Under the pieces are notes generated by a model. That model made no database searches, had not been told where the DNA came from, and saw nothing but the letters and a program-made list of their open reading frames with translations. Of a stretch of DNA of 64,000 nt, positions 34,152 to 44,280 are shown in pieces (the first letter of the stretch is position 1; every line of letters starts with the position of its first letter). The DNA is from Achromobacter sp. MFA1 R4 (GTDB taxonomy: Bacteria; Pseudomonadota; Gammaproteobacteria; Burkholderiales; Burkholderiaceae_B). The stretch is from NCBI RefSeq assembly GCF_900156745.1, contig NZ_LT707065.1, positions 2,294,001 to 2,358,000 of the forward strand, read 5' to 3'. The translations under genes and the position numbers were made by a program.

Positions 34152-35330
34152 ATGCCTGACATTTACGGGACCTGGATGACGCGCCGCGACGTAGAGGCGC
34201 GCACCGGACAGCTTGCGCAGTTTGCCGGCGTACGCCTGATGACGCTGGACGACGGGCTGGAGCGCGGTATCCGCATGCTGGAGTTCCGCAGCGGCACGGG
34301 CCTGCGCTTCACGGTGCTGGTGGATCGCGCGATGGACATCGCCGACTGCGAATACCGCGGCTACGCCCTGGGATGGCAATCGCCGTCGGGCTTTCGCCAT
34401 CCCGGACTGCATGACTACGAAGGCGAGGGCGGACTGGGCTGGATGCGATCGTTTTCGGGCCTCATGATCACCTGCGGGCTGGACCACATTCTGTTCATGT
34501 ACGACGCGCCGGCCGACAACTATGTGTACGGCCCGCGCAAGACGGCCAGGCAGTCCATCCATGGCCGCGTCGGCACCATTCCCGCGCGGCTGACCGGCTA
34601 CGGCGAACGCTGGGATGGCGATCGCTGCGTGCTGTGGGCCGAAGGCGTGGTGAGCCAGGGCACCGTGTTCGGCGAGCATCTGGAACTGCACCGCCGCATC
34701 GAGATCGAGGTGGGCAGCAACGACATCAAGCTGTCGGATCGCGTCGTGAATCGGGGCTTTTACCGCACGCCGCATATGCTCTGCTATCACATCAACCTGG
34801 GCTATCCGGTGCTGGACGCCGGCTCGCGCTATCTGGCGCCGATCCGCGACGTGGTGTGGGCCGCGCACGAGCAGGACTACCGCAAGCAGGGCGTGGGCTA
34901 CCGCCGCATGCCGGCGCCGCAGCTGGGCTTTCATGAGCAGGTGTGGCAGCACGAGATGGCGGCCGCGGCCGACGGCAGCGTGCCGGTCGCCCTGGTGAAC
35001 GATGCGCTGGGTCTGGGCATGCAGGTCAGCACCTACAAGCATCAATTCCCCTGCCAGTACCAATGGCAGAACCTGCAATCGGGCCAGTATGCGATGGGCA
35101 TCGAGCCCTCCACCAACCACGTGCTGGGCCAGGGCGCGGCGCGCGAGCGCAACGAGCTCATCTGGCTCGAGCACGGCGACGAGCGCCGCTACGACACTAC
35201 GTTCAGCGTGCTGGGCTCGGCCGGCGACATCGCGGCCTGCGAGGCACGCATCCGCGCGATCGCGGTGCAGCCCGAGACCGACTATCCGCCGTTGTCGGGG
35301 CGTTTTGCGCCCATCGCGGGGCGCCCATGA
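34152..35330 (+). CDS. DUF4432 family protein (aldose 1-epimerase-like)
   Basis: A 392-residue member of DUF4432, a beta-sandwich family related to aldose 1-epimerases (galactose mutarotase fold). Features are a long, Trp/Gly-rich N-terminal half (SPSGFRHPGLHDYEG, GWMRSFSGLMITCGLDH), HGRVGTIPA, and the C-terminal PLVNDALGLGMQ-like stretch and GIEPSTNHVLGQGAARE, where the epimerase-type acid/base residues fall. Its GTG/ATG context shows GGGAGA before the ATG at 34152. The SDR gene overlaps its stop by four bases. Role inferred: anomer or epimer conversion of the sugar handled by this operon. Confidence 0.83.
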   Translation: MPDIYGTWMTRRDVEARTGQLAQFAGVRLMTLDDGLERGIRMLEFRSGTGLRFTVLVDRAMDIADCEYRGYALGWQSPSGFRHPGLHDYEGEGGLGWMRSFSGLMITCGLDHILFMYDAPADNYVYGPRKTARQSIHGRVGTIPARLTGYGERWDGDRCVLWAEGVVSQGTVFGEHLELHRRIEIEVGSNDIKLSDRVVNRGFYRTPHMLCYHINLGYPVLDAGSRYLAPIRDVVWAAHEQDYRKQGVGYRRMPAPQLGFHEQVWQHEMAAAADGSVPVALVNDALGLGMQVSTYKHQFPCQYQWQNLQSGQYAMGIEPSTNHVLGQGAARERNELIWLEHGDERRYDTTFSVLGSAGDIAACEARIRAIAVQPETDYPPLSGRFAPIAGRP

Positions 35331-36088
35331 GCGCGCGCTTTTCATTACAAGGCCGCCGCGTGCTGTACACGGGCGCGGCGGGCGGTTTTGGCGTGGACAC
35401 CACGCTTGCGCTGCTGGACGCGGGCGCAAGCGTGATCGCGCTCGACAACCACGCCGGGCATATCGACCGCCTGCGCAGCACCGTGCCGGCGCAGTTTGCC
35501 GGCCAGCTTCAGATCCTGCAGGCCGACCTCGCCGACGCCGGCGCGCTGCAATCGCACCTTGAGCGGCTGACCGCCGAGGGCGCGATCGACGTGGTCATCA
35601 ACAACGCGGCGATCTATCCCTCGCGCCCGTTCGAGGAATACAGCGATGCCGAGCTGGCGCGCGTGCACCGCGTCAACGTGGAGGCGGCGGTGCAGATCGT
35701 GCGCGCGGCGCTGCCGGGCATGCGCGCGCAGCAATGGGGCCGCGTGATCAACATCTCGTCGATCACGCTGTCGGGCGGATGGGAAAACCTGCTGCCCTAC
35801 GTGCAGTCCAAGGGCGCGATGGTGGGCGCCACGCGCGCCTTCGCGCGCGAGTTCGGCAAGTGGGGAATCACGGTCAACGCCATCTCGCCGGGCGCGTTCC
35901 CGACCGACGCCGAGAAGATCCATCCCGATCCCGAGGGCTACAACCGCATGGTGCTCGAACGCCAGTCGGTTAAGCGCCGCGGGCACGCCGGCGACATCGC
36001 CGCGGCCATCTTGTTCCTGGCCTCGGACGAGGCGGGTTTCATTTCCGGACAGACGCTGGCGGTGGACGGCGGCTGGGTCATGCATTGA
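35327..36088 (+). CDS. SDR family oxidoreductase
   Basis: A 253-residue classical short-chain dehydrogenase/reductase. The cofactor motif TGAAGGFG is at residues 15-22, NNAAIYPSRPF gives the conserved NNAG-like strand, catalytic Ser is in NISSITLSGG and the YXXXK pair in PYVQSKGAM. The C-terminal segment SGQTLAVDGGW is typical. ATG overlaps the DUF4432 stop (ATGA), so translation is coupled. Likely oxidises or reduces a hydroxy/keto sugar acid in the route; cofactor choice (NAD or NADP) is not clear, but an acidic residue (Asp, VIALDN) after strand 2 favours NAD. Confidence 0.88.
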   Translation: MSARFSLQGRRVLYTGAAGGFGVDTTLALLDAGASVIALDNHAGHIDRLRSTVPAQFAGQLQILQADLADAGALQSHLERLTAEGAIDVVINNAAIYPSRPFEEYSDAELARVHRVNVEAAVQIVRAALPGMRAQQWGRVINISSITLSGGWENLLPYVQSKGAMVGATRAFAREFGKWGITVNAISPGAFPTDAEKIHPDPEGYNRMVLERQSVKRRGHAGDIAAAILFLASDEAGFISGQTLAVDGGWVMH

Positions 36089-36120
36089 GGCGCATCGGCG
36101 CCACGCAGAGGGTAGAAGCA

Positions 36121-37317
36121 ATGAGCATTCTTTCTGGCTACAAGGTTCTGGACTGCTCCATCGCCATGGCGGGGCCGTTCGCGGCGCAACGCCTGGGCGA
36201 CCTGGGCGCCGACGTGATCAAGATCGAACCGCCCACCGGCGAATGGCAGCGGCACGCGCCCGCCGGCGGCATCACGGGCAACAAGATCAACGTGTCCTTT
36301 CTCTCGTTGAACCGCAACAAGCGTTCGCTCGCGATCGACCTGAAGAGCGCCGGCGGCAAGGAGATCATCCAGAAGCTCGCGGCGCAGGCCGATGTGTTCA
36401 TCCAGAACTACCGGCCCGGTGTCGCCGGCCGCCTGGGCGTGAACTACGAGACCCTGTCGGCCTTGAACCCGCGCCTCATCTATGTGTCCATGTCGGGCTT
36501 CGGCGAAGACGGCCCCTATGCCACGCGCCCGGGTCAGGACCTGCTGTTGCAGGCGATGTCGGGCGCGATGCTGTCGTCGGGCCGGGCCGGCGAAGCGCCC
36601 CGCGCGGCGGGCCAGTATGTGGTCGACGCCGTCACCGCGTATTGCGCCTTCGAAGGCGTGCTGGCCGCGCTGCTGCACCGCGAGCGCACCGGCGAAGGCC
36701 AGAAGGTCGAGGTCAACATGCTGGATGCGATCACCACGATCCAGATGCAGGAGCTCTCGGTGTATACCGTGGGGCACAAGCCGCAGGTGCGCAGTGCCGA
36801 GCCGCATGCCCACGTGTACATCCGTGCCCCCTATGGCACCTTCGCGACGAGCGACGGCTATCTGGCGCTGGCCATGCCCGACATGAACGTGCTGGCGCGC
36901 GTGACCGAAGAGCCGCGGCTGGCCGAGTACGCCGGCGAGCGCGACGGTTGGGAAAAGCGCGACGAGATCTACGCGCTCGTGCGCGACACGTTGGCAAAGG
37001 CCTCGACCGCCGACTGGTTCGCCAAACTGGATGCCGCCGGCATCTGGTGCAGCCCCGTGTATGGCTACGCCGATTTGGTCGACGATCCGCAGATCGCGCA
37101 CAACGGCACGTTTGTCGAATACGACCATCCGACCGAAGGCCGCATCAAGACGCCGGGCTTTCCGATCCGCTTTTCCAAGACCCCCAGCCAGGTGGTGCGC
37201 GGCGCGCCGCTCACCGGTCAGCATACCGACGAAGTGCTGCGCGATTTTGGCTTCAGCGCCGACGAGATCGCCGCGCATGCGGCCTCGGGCGCGGTGCTGC
37301 GCGGGGCCTCGGAATGA
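36121..37317 (+). CDS. Family III CoA-transferase (CaiB/BaiF)
   Basis: A 398-residue class III CoA transferase, moving CoA between acyl-CoA and a carboxylic acid via an aspartyl-CoA anhydride. The catalytic Asp140 lies in RPGQDLLLQAMSG; other motifs are the N-terminal DCSIAMAGPFAAQRLGDLGADVIKIEPP (short: GPFAAQRLGDLGADV) and SLNRNKRSLAIDLK. The next gene starts at the ATG that overlaps its TGA. Its presence inside a set of sugar enzymes implies the breakdown product is a carboxylic acid that is activated to a CoA thioester. Confidence 0.9.
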   Translation: MSILSGYKVLDCSIAMAGPFAAQRLGDLGADVIKIEPPTGEWQRHAPAGGITGNKINVSFLSLNRNKRSLAIDLKSAGGKEIIQKLAAQADVFIQNYRPGVAGRLGVNYETLSALNPRLIYVSMSGFGEDGPYATRPGQDLLLQAMSGAMLSSGRAGEAPRAAGQYVVDAVTAYCAFEGVLAALLHRERTGEGQKVEVNMLDAITTIQMQELSVYTVGHKPQVRSAEPHAHVYIRAPYGTFATSDGYLALAMPDMNVLARVTEEPRLAEYAGERDGWEKRDEIYALVRDTLAKASTADWFAKLDAAGIWCSPVYGYADLVDDPQIAHNGTFVEYDHPTEGRIKTPGFPIRFSKTPSQVVRGAPLTGQHTDEVLRDFGFSADEIAAHAASGAVLRGASE

Positions 37318-38462
37318 GCGAACGCGCGTTGCCGTATCGCGGCCTTACCTGGGATCATCCGCGCGGCTTCAACGCCCTGCACGCGGCCACCGCCCACACG
37401 CCGCTGGTGCACTGGGACAAGCAATCGCTCGAGGGCTTCGAGTCGGCGCCCATTGCCGAACTCTGCGCCCGCTATGACCTGGTGGTGCTGGATCACCCCC
37501 ATCTGGGCGAAGCCCTGGCGCACGATTGCCTGCAGGCGCTGGACACCGTGTTCGCGCCCGACGAGCTGGCGCGGATCGCACGGGACAGCATCGGGCTGTC
37601 TTACGACAGCTATCGCATGGCCGGTCGCCCATGGGCGCTGCCGCTGGACGCGGCCACGCAGGTGATGGCCACGCGCGCGGATCGGTTGAACGGTCCCGCG
37701 CCGCGCACCTGGCACGAGGTGCTGGCGCTGTCGCAACGCAGCGGCTCGGTCGCGCTCAGTTGGGGCGGGCCGCATCCGCTTCTGTCGCTGCTGTCGATTG
37801 CCGCCGCCATCGCGCCCGATACCGACCTGCGGCCGCATGGCGCCTGGCACGACGAGGCGACGCTCGCCGACGCGTGCGACGTGCTTGCCGAGCTTGCGCG
37901 GCGCACGCCCGCGCAAGCCCTGGCCTACAACCCGATCGCGCTGCTTGGCCACATGAGCTCGCGCGACGACATCACGCTCTGCCCGCTGGTCTATGGTTAC
38001 GTGAACTACGCCACGTCCGCAGTCGCCAAGCCGCTTACGTTCCGCGACGCGCCGCAGGCCGATGCCGGCCGGCCGGGTTCGATCCTCGGCGGTACGGGCA
38101 TTGCGATATCGCGGCGCTGCACCGTGGGGCCGGAGCTGCGCGCGCATCTATTGTGGTTGCTGGCCGCCGATACCCAACGCCGCTTCATTCCGCAGCACGA
38201 AGGACAGCCCAGCCATCGCGGCAGCTGGGCCGATGCGGACGTGAATGCGGCAAGCGGCAACTTCTATGCCAACACGGCCCGCACGCTCGAAGCCGCCTCG
38301 ATCCGGCCGCGGCACGACGGCTACATCGCCTTCCAGACCGAGGCCTCGCAGTTCCTGCGCGAGGGCGTCGCCGCGCGCGCTTCCTCCCACGCATTGGCGC
38401 GCGGCCTGACCCAGCGCTTCCGGGCCAGCCTGGCCACCGCTCCCCAGCACACCACCGCATAA
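37314..38462 (+). CDS. Cytoplasmic solute-binding-protein-like protein without signal peptide
   Basis: A 382-residue protein resembling the extracellular solute-binding fold of sugar ABC transporters (ABC SBP family 1), recognised from RGLTWDHPRGFNALHAA at the N terminus and a mid-protein VMATRADRLNGPAPRTWHEVLALSQ and ALSWGGPHPLLSLLSIAA pattern. Unlike a transport protein it has no signal peptide or lipobox, and no ABC permease or ATPase gene is near. Its start is coupled (ATGA) to the CoA transferase and it precedes enoyl-CoA hydratase by ten bases. It may bind the CoA or sugar-acid substrate, act as a scaffold, or be an enzyme of unknown type; I would not assign a reaction. Confidence 0.65.
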   Translation: MSERALPYRGLTWDHPRGFNALHAATAHTPLVHWDKQSLEGFESAPIAELCARYDLVVLDHPHLGEALAHDCLQALDTVFAPDELARIARDSIGLSYDSYRMAGRPWALPLDAATQVMATRADRLNGPAPRTWHEVLALSQRSGSVALSWGGPHPLLSLLSIAAAIAPDTDLRPHGAWHDEATLADACDVLAELARRTPAQALAYNPIALLGHMSSRDDITLCPLVYGYVNYATSAVAKPLTFRDAPQADAGRPGSILGGTGIAISRRCTVGPELRAHLLWLLAADTQRRFIPQHEGQPSHRGSWADADVNAASGNFYANTARTLEAASIRPRHDGYIAFQTEASQFLREGVAARASSHALARGLTQRFRASLATAPQHTTA

Positions 38463-38472
38463 GGACTTCGTC

Positions 38473-39243
38473 GTGAGCGCACTCGTCAATCTCAGTATCG
38501 ATGGCCATGTCGCCATCATCGAACTCAATCGTCCCGAGAAGCTGAACGCGATGACGCCCGAGATGGCCGACCTGCTGATCGCGGCGGTAGAGCAATGCAA
38601 TACCGACCCGCAGGTGCGCGCGGTGATCCTGACCGGCGCGGGCCCCAAGGCCTTCTGCGCCGGCTCGGACATCACCGAGCTCGACCGCTACGCCACGCCC
38701 TGGGATTTCCGCAACCGGCTCGACTACTGCGACTGCGTGCGCATGTTGAAGAAGCCCACGGTGGCGGCGATCAACGGCTATACCTTCGGCGGCGGCCTGG
38801 AGATGGCATTGGCCTGCGATATCCGCATCGCCGCCGACAACGCGCGCCTGGGCGCGCCCGAGATCAAGCTGGGCTGGATCGGGGGCGGCGGCATGACGGC
38901 GCAGCTCGTCCATGCGGTCGGCCCGAGCAACGCCGCGATGATGGTGATGACCGGCGATCCCATCCGCGCCGAGCAGGCGCTGGCCTGGGGCCTGGTGAGC
39001 GAGGTGGTGCCGCAGGAACAGTTGCGCGAGCGCGCGCAGGCGCTTGCCGCCACCATCGCCTCGCGCGCGCCGATCGCGGCCGAGACGGCACGCGTCAATC
39101 TGCGCGCCGCGCTGTCGATGCCGCTGGAGAAGGCCGTGGAATACGAGCGCGATCTGCAGGCGATCTGCTTCGCCACGGCCGACGCCAAGGAAGGCCGCAA
39201 GGCATTCGAAGAAAAGCGCGCGCCGAAGTTCGAGCGGCGCTGA
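38473..39243 (+). CDS. Enoyl-CoA hydratase/isomerase family protein
   Basis: A 256-residue crotonase-fold protein. Both acidic residues of a true hydratase are present: Glu110 in GGGLEMALACD and Glu130 in GAPEIKLGW, aligning with Glu144 and Glu164 of the rat enzyme. The oxyanion-hole strand AFCAGSDITEL is normal. It starts with GTG at 38473, following AAGGA. Last gene of the seven-gene run. Reaction inferred: hydration or C-C/C-X lyase step on a CoA thioester made by the CoA transferase. Confidence 0.9.
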   Translation: MSALVNLSIDGHVAIIELNRPEKLNAMTPEMADLLIAAVEQCNTDPQVRAVILTGAGPKAFCAGSDITELDRYATPWDFRNRLDYCDCVRMLKKPTVAAINGYTFGGGLEMALACDIRIAADNARLGAPEIKLGWIGGGGMTAQLVHAVGPSNAAMMVMTGDPIRAEQALAWGLVSEVVPQEQLRERAQALAATIASRAPIAAETARVNLRAALSMPLEKAVEYERDLQAICFATADAKEGRKAFEEKRAPKFERR

Positions 39244-39309
39244 TGCGTGGGGCGCGGCCCCGCGCCGCCCCTGACGCGCGCCCGTTCGGGTCGGATGCCG
39301 GGCTGGCGA

Positions 39310-40866
<1,557 letters not shown>

Positions 40867-41088
40867 GACGGCTCCGTTTCGAATTTGGCTTGCCGCTATG
40901 CTGCGCGGCGCGGAGCACGGCCGCATAACCGGGACGCAAAACCTCATGCCGCTGCGTTATCGCGTCGGCGCGATTCCTGTACGTTATGAAGATCACCGGG
41001 TGTGGCATGACGCGGCGTATGGCGCTGGGTTACCTCTATGCCAAAGGGGAGGCGACGGTCCGACCCCGACAAGAAACAGGAGACAGCA

Positions 41089-42102
41089 GTGGACAAACGA
41101 CATATTCGGTTCGGAGTGCGGGGGGTTCGTCGCCTGGCCGAGGCGACACTTGCCTGGGCAGGCCTGGCCGCCATCGCGCCGGCGCAGGCCGCGGACGCGG
41201 CGGCCAAGTATCCCGAAAAGCCCATACGCCTGATCGTTCCGTTCACGGCGGGCGGGCAGTTCGACTACATCGCCCGGCTGGTGTCGGTGCCGCTGGGCAA
41301 GGAACTGGGGCAGACCATCATTGTCGAGAACGTCGGGGGAGGAGGAGGAAATCTGGGCGGCGGCAAGGTCGCCAGCGCGGCGGCCGATGGCTACACCCTG
41401 CTTGAATATGGCGGCAACTTTGCCATCGCGAAGCATTTGTCGCCCAAGCTGACGTTCGATCCGATCGCCGACCTGGCGCCGGTGTCGGGCCTGAGCATTG
41501 CGCCCCACGTGGTCCTGGTCAACAGCGCGTTGCCGATCAAGACGTTCGCCGAACTGCAGGCGTACGCCAAGGCCCATCCGGGCAAGCTCAGCTATGGCAG
41601 CCCCGGCGTGGGCTCGTCCATGCACCTGACGTTCGAAACCATCAAGCAGCACTTCGGCCTGGATGCCATCCACGTGCCGTACCGCGGGGGCAGCAACGCG
41701 TTGAACGACCTGGCCGGCGGACAGATCGACTTGGGCATCGTGGCCGTCGCGCCCGCCATGCCATTTATTTCGTCGGGGAAAATCCGCGCGCTGGCCGTTA
41801 CCAGCGAGCAGCGCGCGGCGTCCCTGCCTGACGTGCCGTCGATTGCCGAACTGGGCTACGCGGGCTTTGACAGCGGAAGCTGGGCGGGCATCGCCGTGCC
41901 GAAGGGCACGCCGCCCGCCGTGGTGGACCGGCTGAACGCGGCGATCCGCCGGGTCATGGCCGACCCGCAGGTCCTGCAAGCCCTGGAGTCGCAGTCGTTC
42001 AAATCCATCGCCGGGTCGCCGGCCGACATGGGCAAGCTCATCGACCAGGAGTCGGCGCGCTACGGACCGCTCATCCAGCGCCTAGGCCTGACGGCCGAAT
42101 AG
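41089..42102 (+). CDS. Bug family tripartite tricarboxylate transporter substrate-binding protein
   Basis: A 337-residue periplasmic binding protein. GTG at 41089 has CAGGAGA six bases upstream; the longer frame would lengthen the n-region abnormally. The signal peptide ends near AQAADA, and YPEKPIRLIVPFTAGGQFDYIARL (short: VPFTAGGQFDY) is the family opening; GSPGVGSSMHLTFE and VPYRGGSNALNDLAGGQIDLG are the ligand-loop motifs. Divergent from the acyl-CoA ligase with 222 bases between them, and convergent with a LysR regulator. Third orphan Bug protein in the window. Confidence 0.92.
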   Translation: MDKRHIRFGVRGVRRLAEATLAWAGLAAIAPAQAADAAAKYPEKPIRLIVPFTAGGQFDYIARLVSVPLGKELGQTIIVENVGGGGGNLGGGKVASAAADGYTLLEYGGNFAIAKHLSPKLTFDPIADLAPVSGLSIAPHVVLVNSALPIKTFAELQAYAKAHPGKLSYGSPGVGSSMHLTFETIKQHFGLDAIHVPYRGGSNALNDLAGGQIDLGIVAVAPAMPFISSGKIRALAVTSEQRAASLPDVPSIAELGYAGFDSGSWAGIAVPKGTPPAVVDRLNAAIRRVMADPQVLQALESQSFKSIAGSPADMGKLIDQESARYGPLIQRLGLTAE

Positions 42103-42118
42103 CGGACGCAGCCCGGCG

Positions 42119-43030
42119 TTACTTCACCTGCGCGCGTCGCTGCGCGTGCTGGCGCAGGATCTCCAGCAGCCGCTCGGTCAGCGGCGACTGGTAGCTGTTG
42201 CGCCGCGTCAGCACGCCGATCTGGCGATGCCAGGTCAGGTCCTCCAGCGGCACGATGGCAAGGTCATGGCCGGCGTGCGCCGACAGGGTCATCTCGCTGA
42301 CCAGCGTCAGCAGGTCGGTGCCGTGCAGGATGCTCAGCAGGTTCGACACGGACGCATTGGATTCAATGGTCACTTCGGGCGGGGGCGAGCCGTGCTGCTC
42401 GAATCGGGTTTCCAGCCAGCGCCGTGAGGCGGCCTGCGGGCCGGGCAGCATCCACTTGTAGGGAGCAAGGTCGGCAAAGCGGACCTTGCGGCCGCTCAGC
42501 AAGGGATGGCCCGGCCACGCCGCGGCATACAGCCGGTCGGCAAACAGCGGCTCGCAATCGAATTCGGCCGCGGTGGCGGATTCAAACAGCGAGCTGATCG
42601 CAAAGTCCAGGTCTCCCTGGCGCAGGGCGGGGATCAAGGCGTCGTTCAGGCTGACCATGACCTGCACCTTGGCCGCCGGCCGCTGCGACAGCAATTCGAT
42701 GCAGGCGGGATTGAAGAACGGCTCGGCCAGCAGCGGGGTGACCCCCGCGCGCAGTTGCCCGATGCTGCCCCGATGCAGATCACCGGCTTCCTGCATCGCG
42801 TCGTCAAGCTCGCGCCGGGCCTGCACCGACCGTTGATAGAACGCGCGTCCGGGGATGGTCAGCTCCATGCCTTTGGGCGTGCGCACGAACAACTGCAGCT
42901 TCAGTTCGTCTTCCAGGCGGCGGATTCCCTTGGTCAGCGCGGGCTGGCTGATGCCGATGCTGTCCGCGGCGCGGCCCACGTGCCCCAGGCGGGCAACGGC
43001 CAGGAAATAGTCCAGATCTTCCAGTCTCAT
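42119..43030 (-). CDS. LysR family transcriptional regulator
   Basis: A 303-residue LysR regulator. The helix-turn-helix (about residues 15-55) contains ADSIGISQPALTKGIRRLEDELKLQLFVRTPKG, and the effector domain follows from about residue 90. It lies divergently from the acyl-CoA dehydrogenase/CoA transferase pair with an inverted repeat between the two starts, so it most likely activates that pair in response to a substrate or intermediate. The Bug gene converges on its 3-prime end with 16 bases between stops. Confidence 0.9.
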   Translation of the reverse strand: MRLEDLDYFLAVARLGHVGRAADSIGISQPALTKGIRRLEDELKLQLFVRTPKGMELTIPGRAFYQRSVQARRELDDAMQEAGDLHRGSIGQLRAGVTPLLAEPFFNPACIELLSQRPAAKVQVMVSLNDALIPALRQGDLDFAISSLFESATAAEFDCEPLFADRLYAAAWPGHPLLSGRKVRFADLAPYKWMLPGPQAASRRWLETRFEQHGSPPPEVTIESNASVSNLLSILHGTDLLTLVSEMTLSAHAGHDLAIVPLEDLTWHRQIGVLTRRNSYQSPLTERLLEILRQHAQRRAQVK

Positions 43031-43042
43031 GATTCCGCACGG

Positions 43043-43066
43043 TTATCAAGATCGAAGAAAAGATAA
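43043..43066. promoter_or_regulatory. Candidate LysR operator (inverted repeat)
   Basis: TTATC at 43043-43047 and its inverse GATAA at 43062-43066, separated by 14 bases, in the 89-base gap between the divergent LysR gene and the acyl-CoA dehydrogenase gene. Short arms, so moderate support. Confidence 0.45.
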
Positions 43067-43119
43067 TCACGAGGATGGTTGGCGCTGTCAAGCTGGGCAC
43101 TACCAAGACAGGAGACATC

Positions 43120-44280
43120 ATGCCCAACGACACACCGCTTACCCTGGCCGAGCTGCGCGAGCGGCTGCGGCAGTATCTGCAGGACGAACTGCTGCCGCTG
43201 GAGCGGTCGCTCAACCTGGGATACGAAGACACGTTCGAGCGCAGCCTGGTGCAATCCATCTGGAAACGGTGCCGGACCCTCGGACTGTATGGCCCGCAGC
43301 TTCCGGTGGCGCTGGGCGGGCAGGGCTTGTCCTATCGGGATCTGTGCGTGCTGAAGGACGACGTCGCCGCTTCCGGCGCCATCCTGTTTCCGCATGTGCT
43401 GGGCGACTGGGGCGGCCCGTCGCGCATCGGCAATCTGGTGCGCCATGCCACCCCCTATCAGCTGGAACGCTACATCATGCCCGTGATCCACGCCGAGCGC
43501 GGGGCCTGCTTTGCCATGACGGAACCGCAGTCGGGTTCCGATGCGACCCGGCTGCAGACCACCGCGGTCGAGGACGGCGACGACTACATCGTCACGGGCA
43601 CCAAGCACTACATCACGGCGTCGATGTTCGCGGACTTCGCCATCACGATGTGCGTCACCGACCCGCAGGCAGGGACCGACGGCATCTCGGCGATATTCAT
43701 CGACCTGGACAGCCCCGGCGTGCGGCTTGTGCACGACTGCGTGCCGATGACGGGCCAATACGTGGACGCGGACATCGTGTTCGACCAGGTCCGCGTGCCG
43801 AAGAAGAACCTGATCGGAGCGCCCGGGCAGGGCTTCAAGATCGCCATGAACCGCATCAGCGTAAACCGGTTGCTGCATTGTCCGACGATGATCGGCCTGG
43901 CGCGTCAGGCCTTCAGGCTGGCGGTGGACTACGCCAAGCACCGGCAGCAATTCGGCGGCCCGATCAGCCGCTTCCAGGCCATTCAGCACATGCTGGCCGA
44001 CATGGCGACTGCGCTGTACGCCTGCGAACACATGGTGCTGGCCGCGGCGGCCAAGGCCGACGCGGGCGTAGACGTGCGGGACGAGGCCGCCATGTGCAAG
44101 CTGTTCGTGTCCGAACGTTGCTTCGACATTGCCGACAAGGCCATGCAGATCCACGGAAACGTGGGCGTGACGAAGAACCATCCCGTGGAGTTCATATTCC
44201 GCCGCCTGCGCCTTTACCGCATTGTCACCGGCACCAGCGAAATCCAGCGCAATACGATCGCCAAGGGAATCCTGGCATGA
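43120..44280 (+). CDS. Acyl-CoA dehydrogenase family protein with atypical catalytic position
   Basis: A 386-residue flavoenzyme of the acyl-CoA dehydrogenase fold. Start at the ATG preceded by AGGAGA. The FAD-site motif FAMTEPQSGSDA and GTKHYITASMFAD are normal, as is the C-terminal TGTSEIQRNTIAKGIL. The base expected before GTSEIQ (Glu376 in medium-chain enzymes) is Thr370, and the alternative site used by isovaleryl-CoA dehydrogenase (Glu254) is Asn249 here, so neither canonical catalytic Glu is in place. It could be a dehydrogenase using another base or a paralogue with a different reaction. The CoA transferase gene overlaps by four bases. Confidence 0.87.
   Translation: MPNDTPLTLAELRERLRQYLQDELLPLERSLNLGYEDTFERSLVQSIWKRCRTLGLYGPQLPVALGGQGLSYRDLCVLKDDVAASGAILFPHVLGDWGGPSRIGNLVRHATPYQLERYIMPVIHAERGACFAMTEPQSGSDATRLQTTAVEDGDDYIVTGTKHYITASMFADFAITMCVTDPQAGTDGISAIFIDLDSPGVRLVHDCVPMTGQYVDADIVFDQVRVPKKNLIGAPGQGFKIAMNRISVNRLLHCPTMIGLARQAFRLAVDYAKHRQQFGGPISRFQAIQHMLADMATALYACEHMVLAAAAKADAGVDVRDEAAMCKLFVSERCFDIADKAMQIHGNVGVTKNHPVEFIFRRLRLYRIVTGTSEIQRNTIAKGILA

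Noticed and set aside
39244-39309. GC hairpin (GGCGCGG/CCGCGCC) as terminator of the seven-gene operon
   Set aside because: A stem with a two-base loop and no T run; too weak to call, though it lies at the right place.
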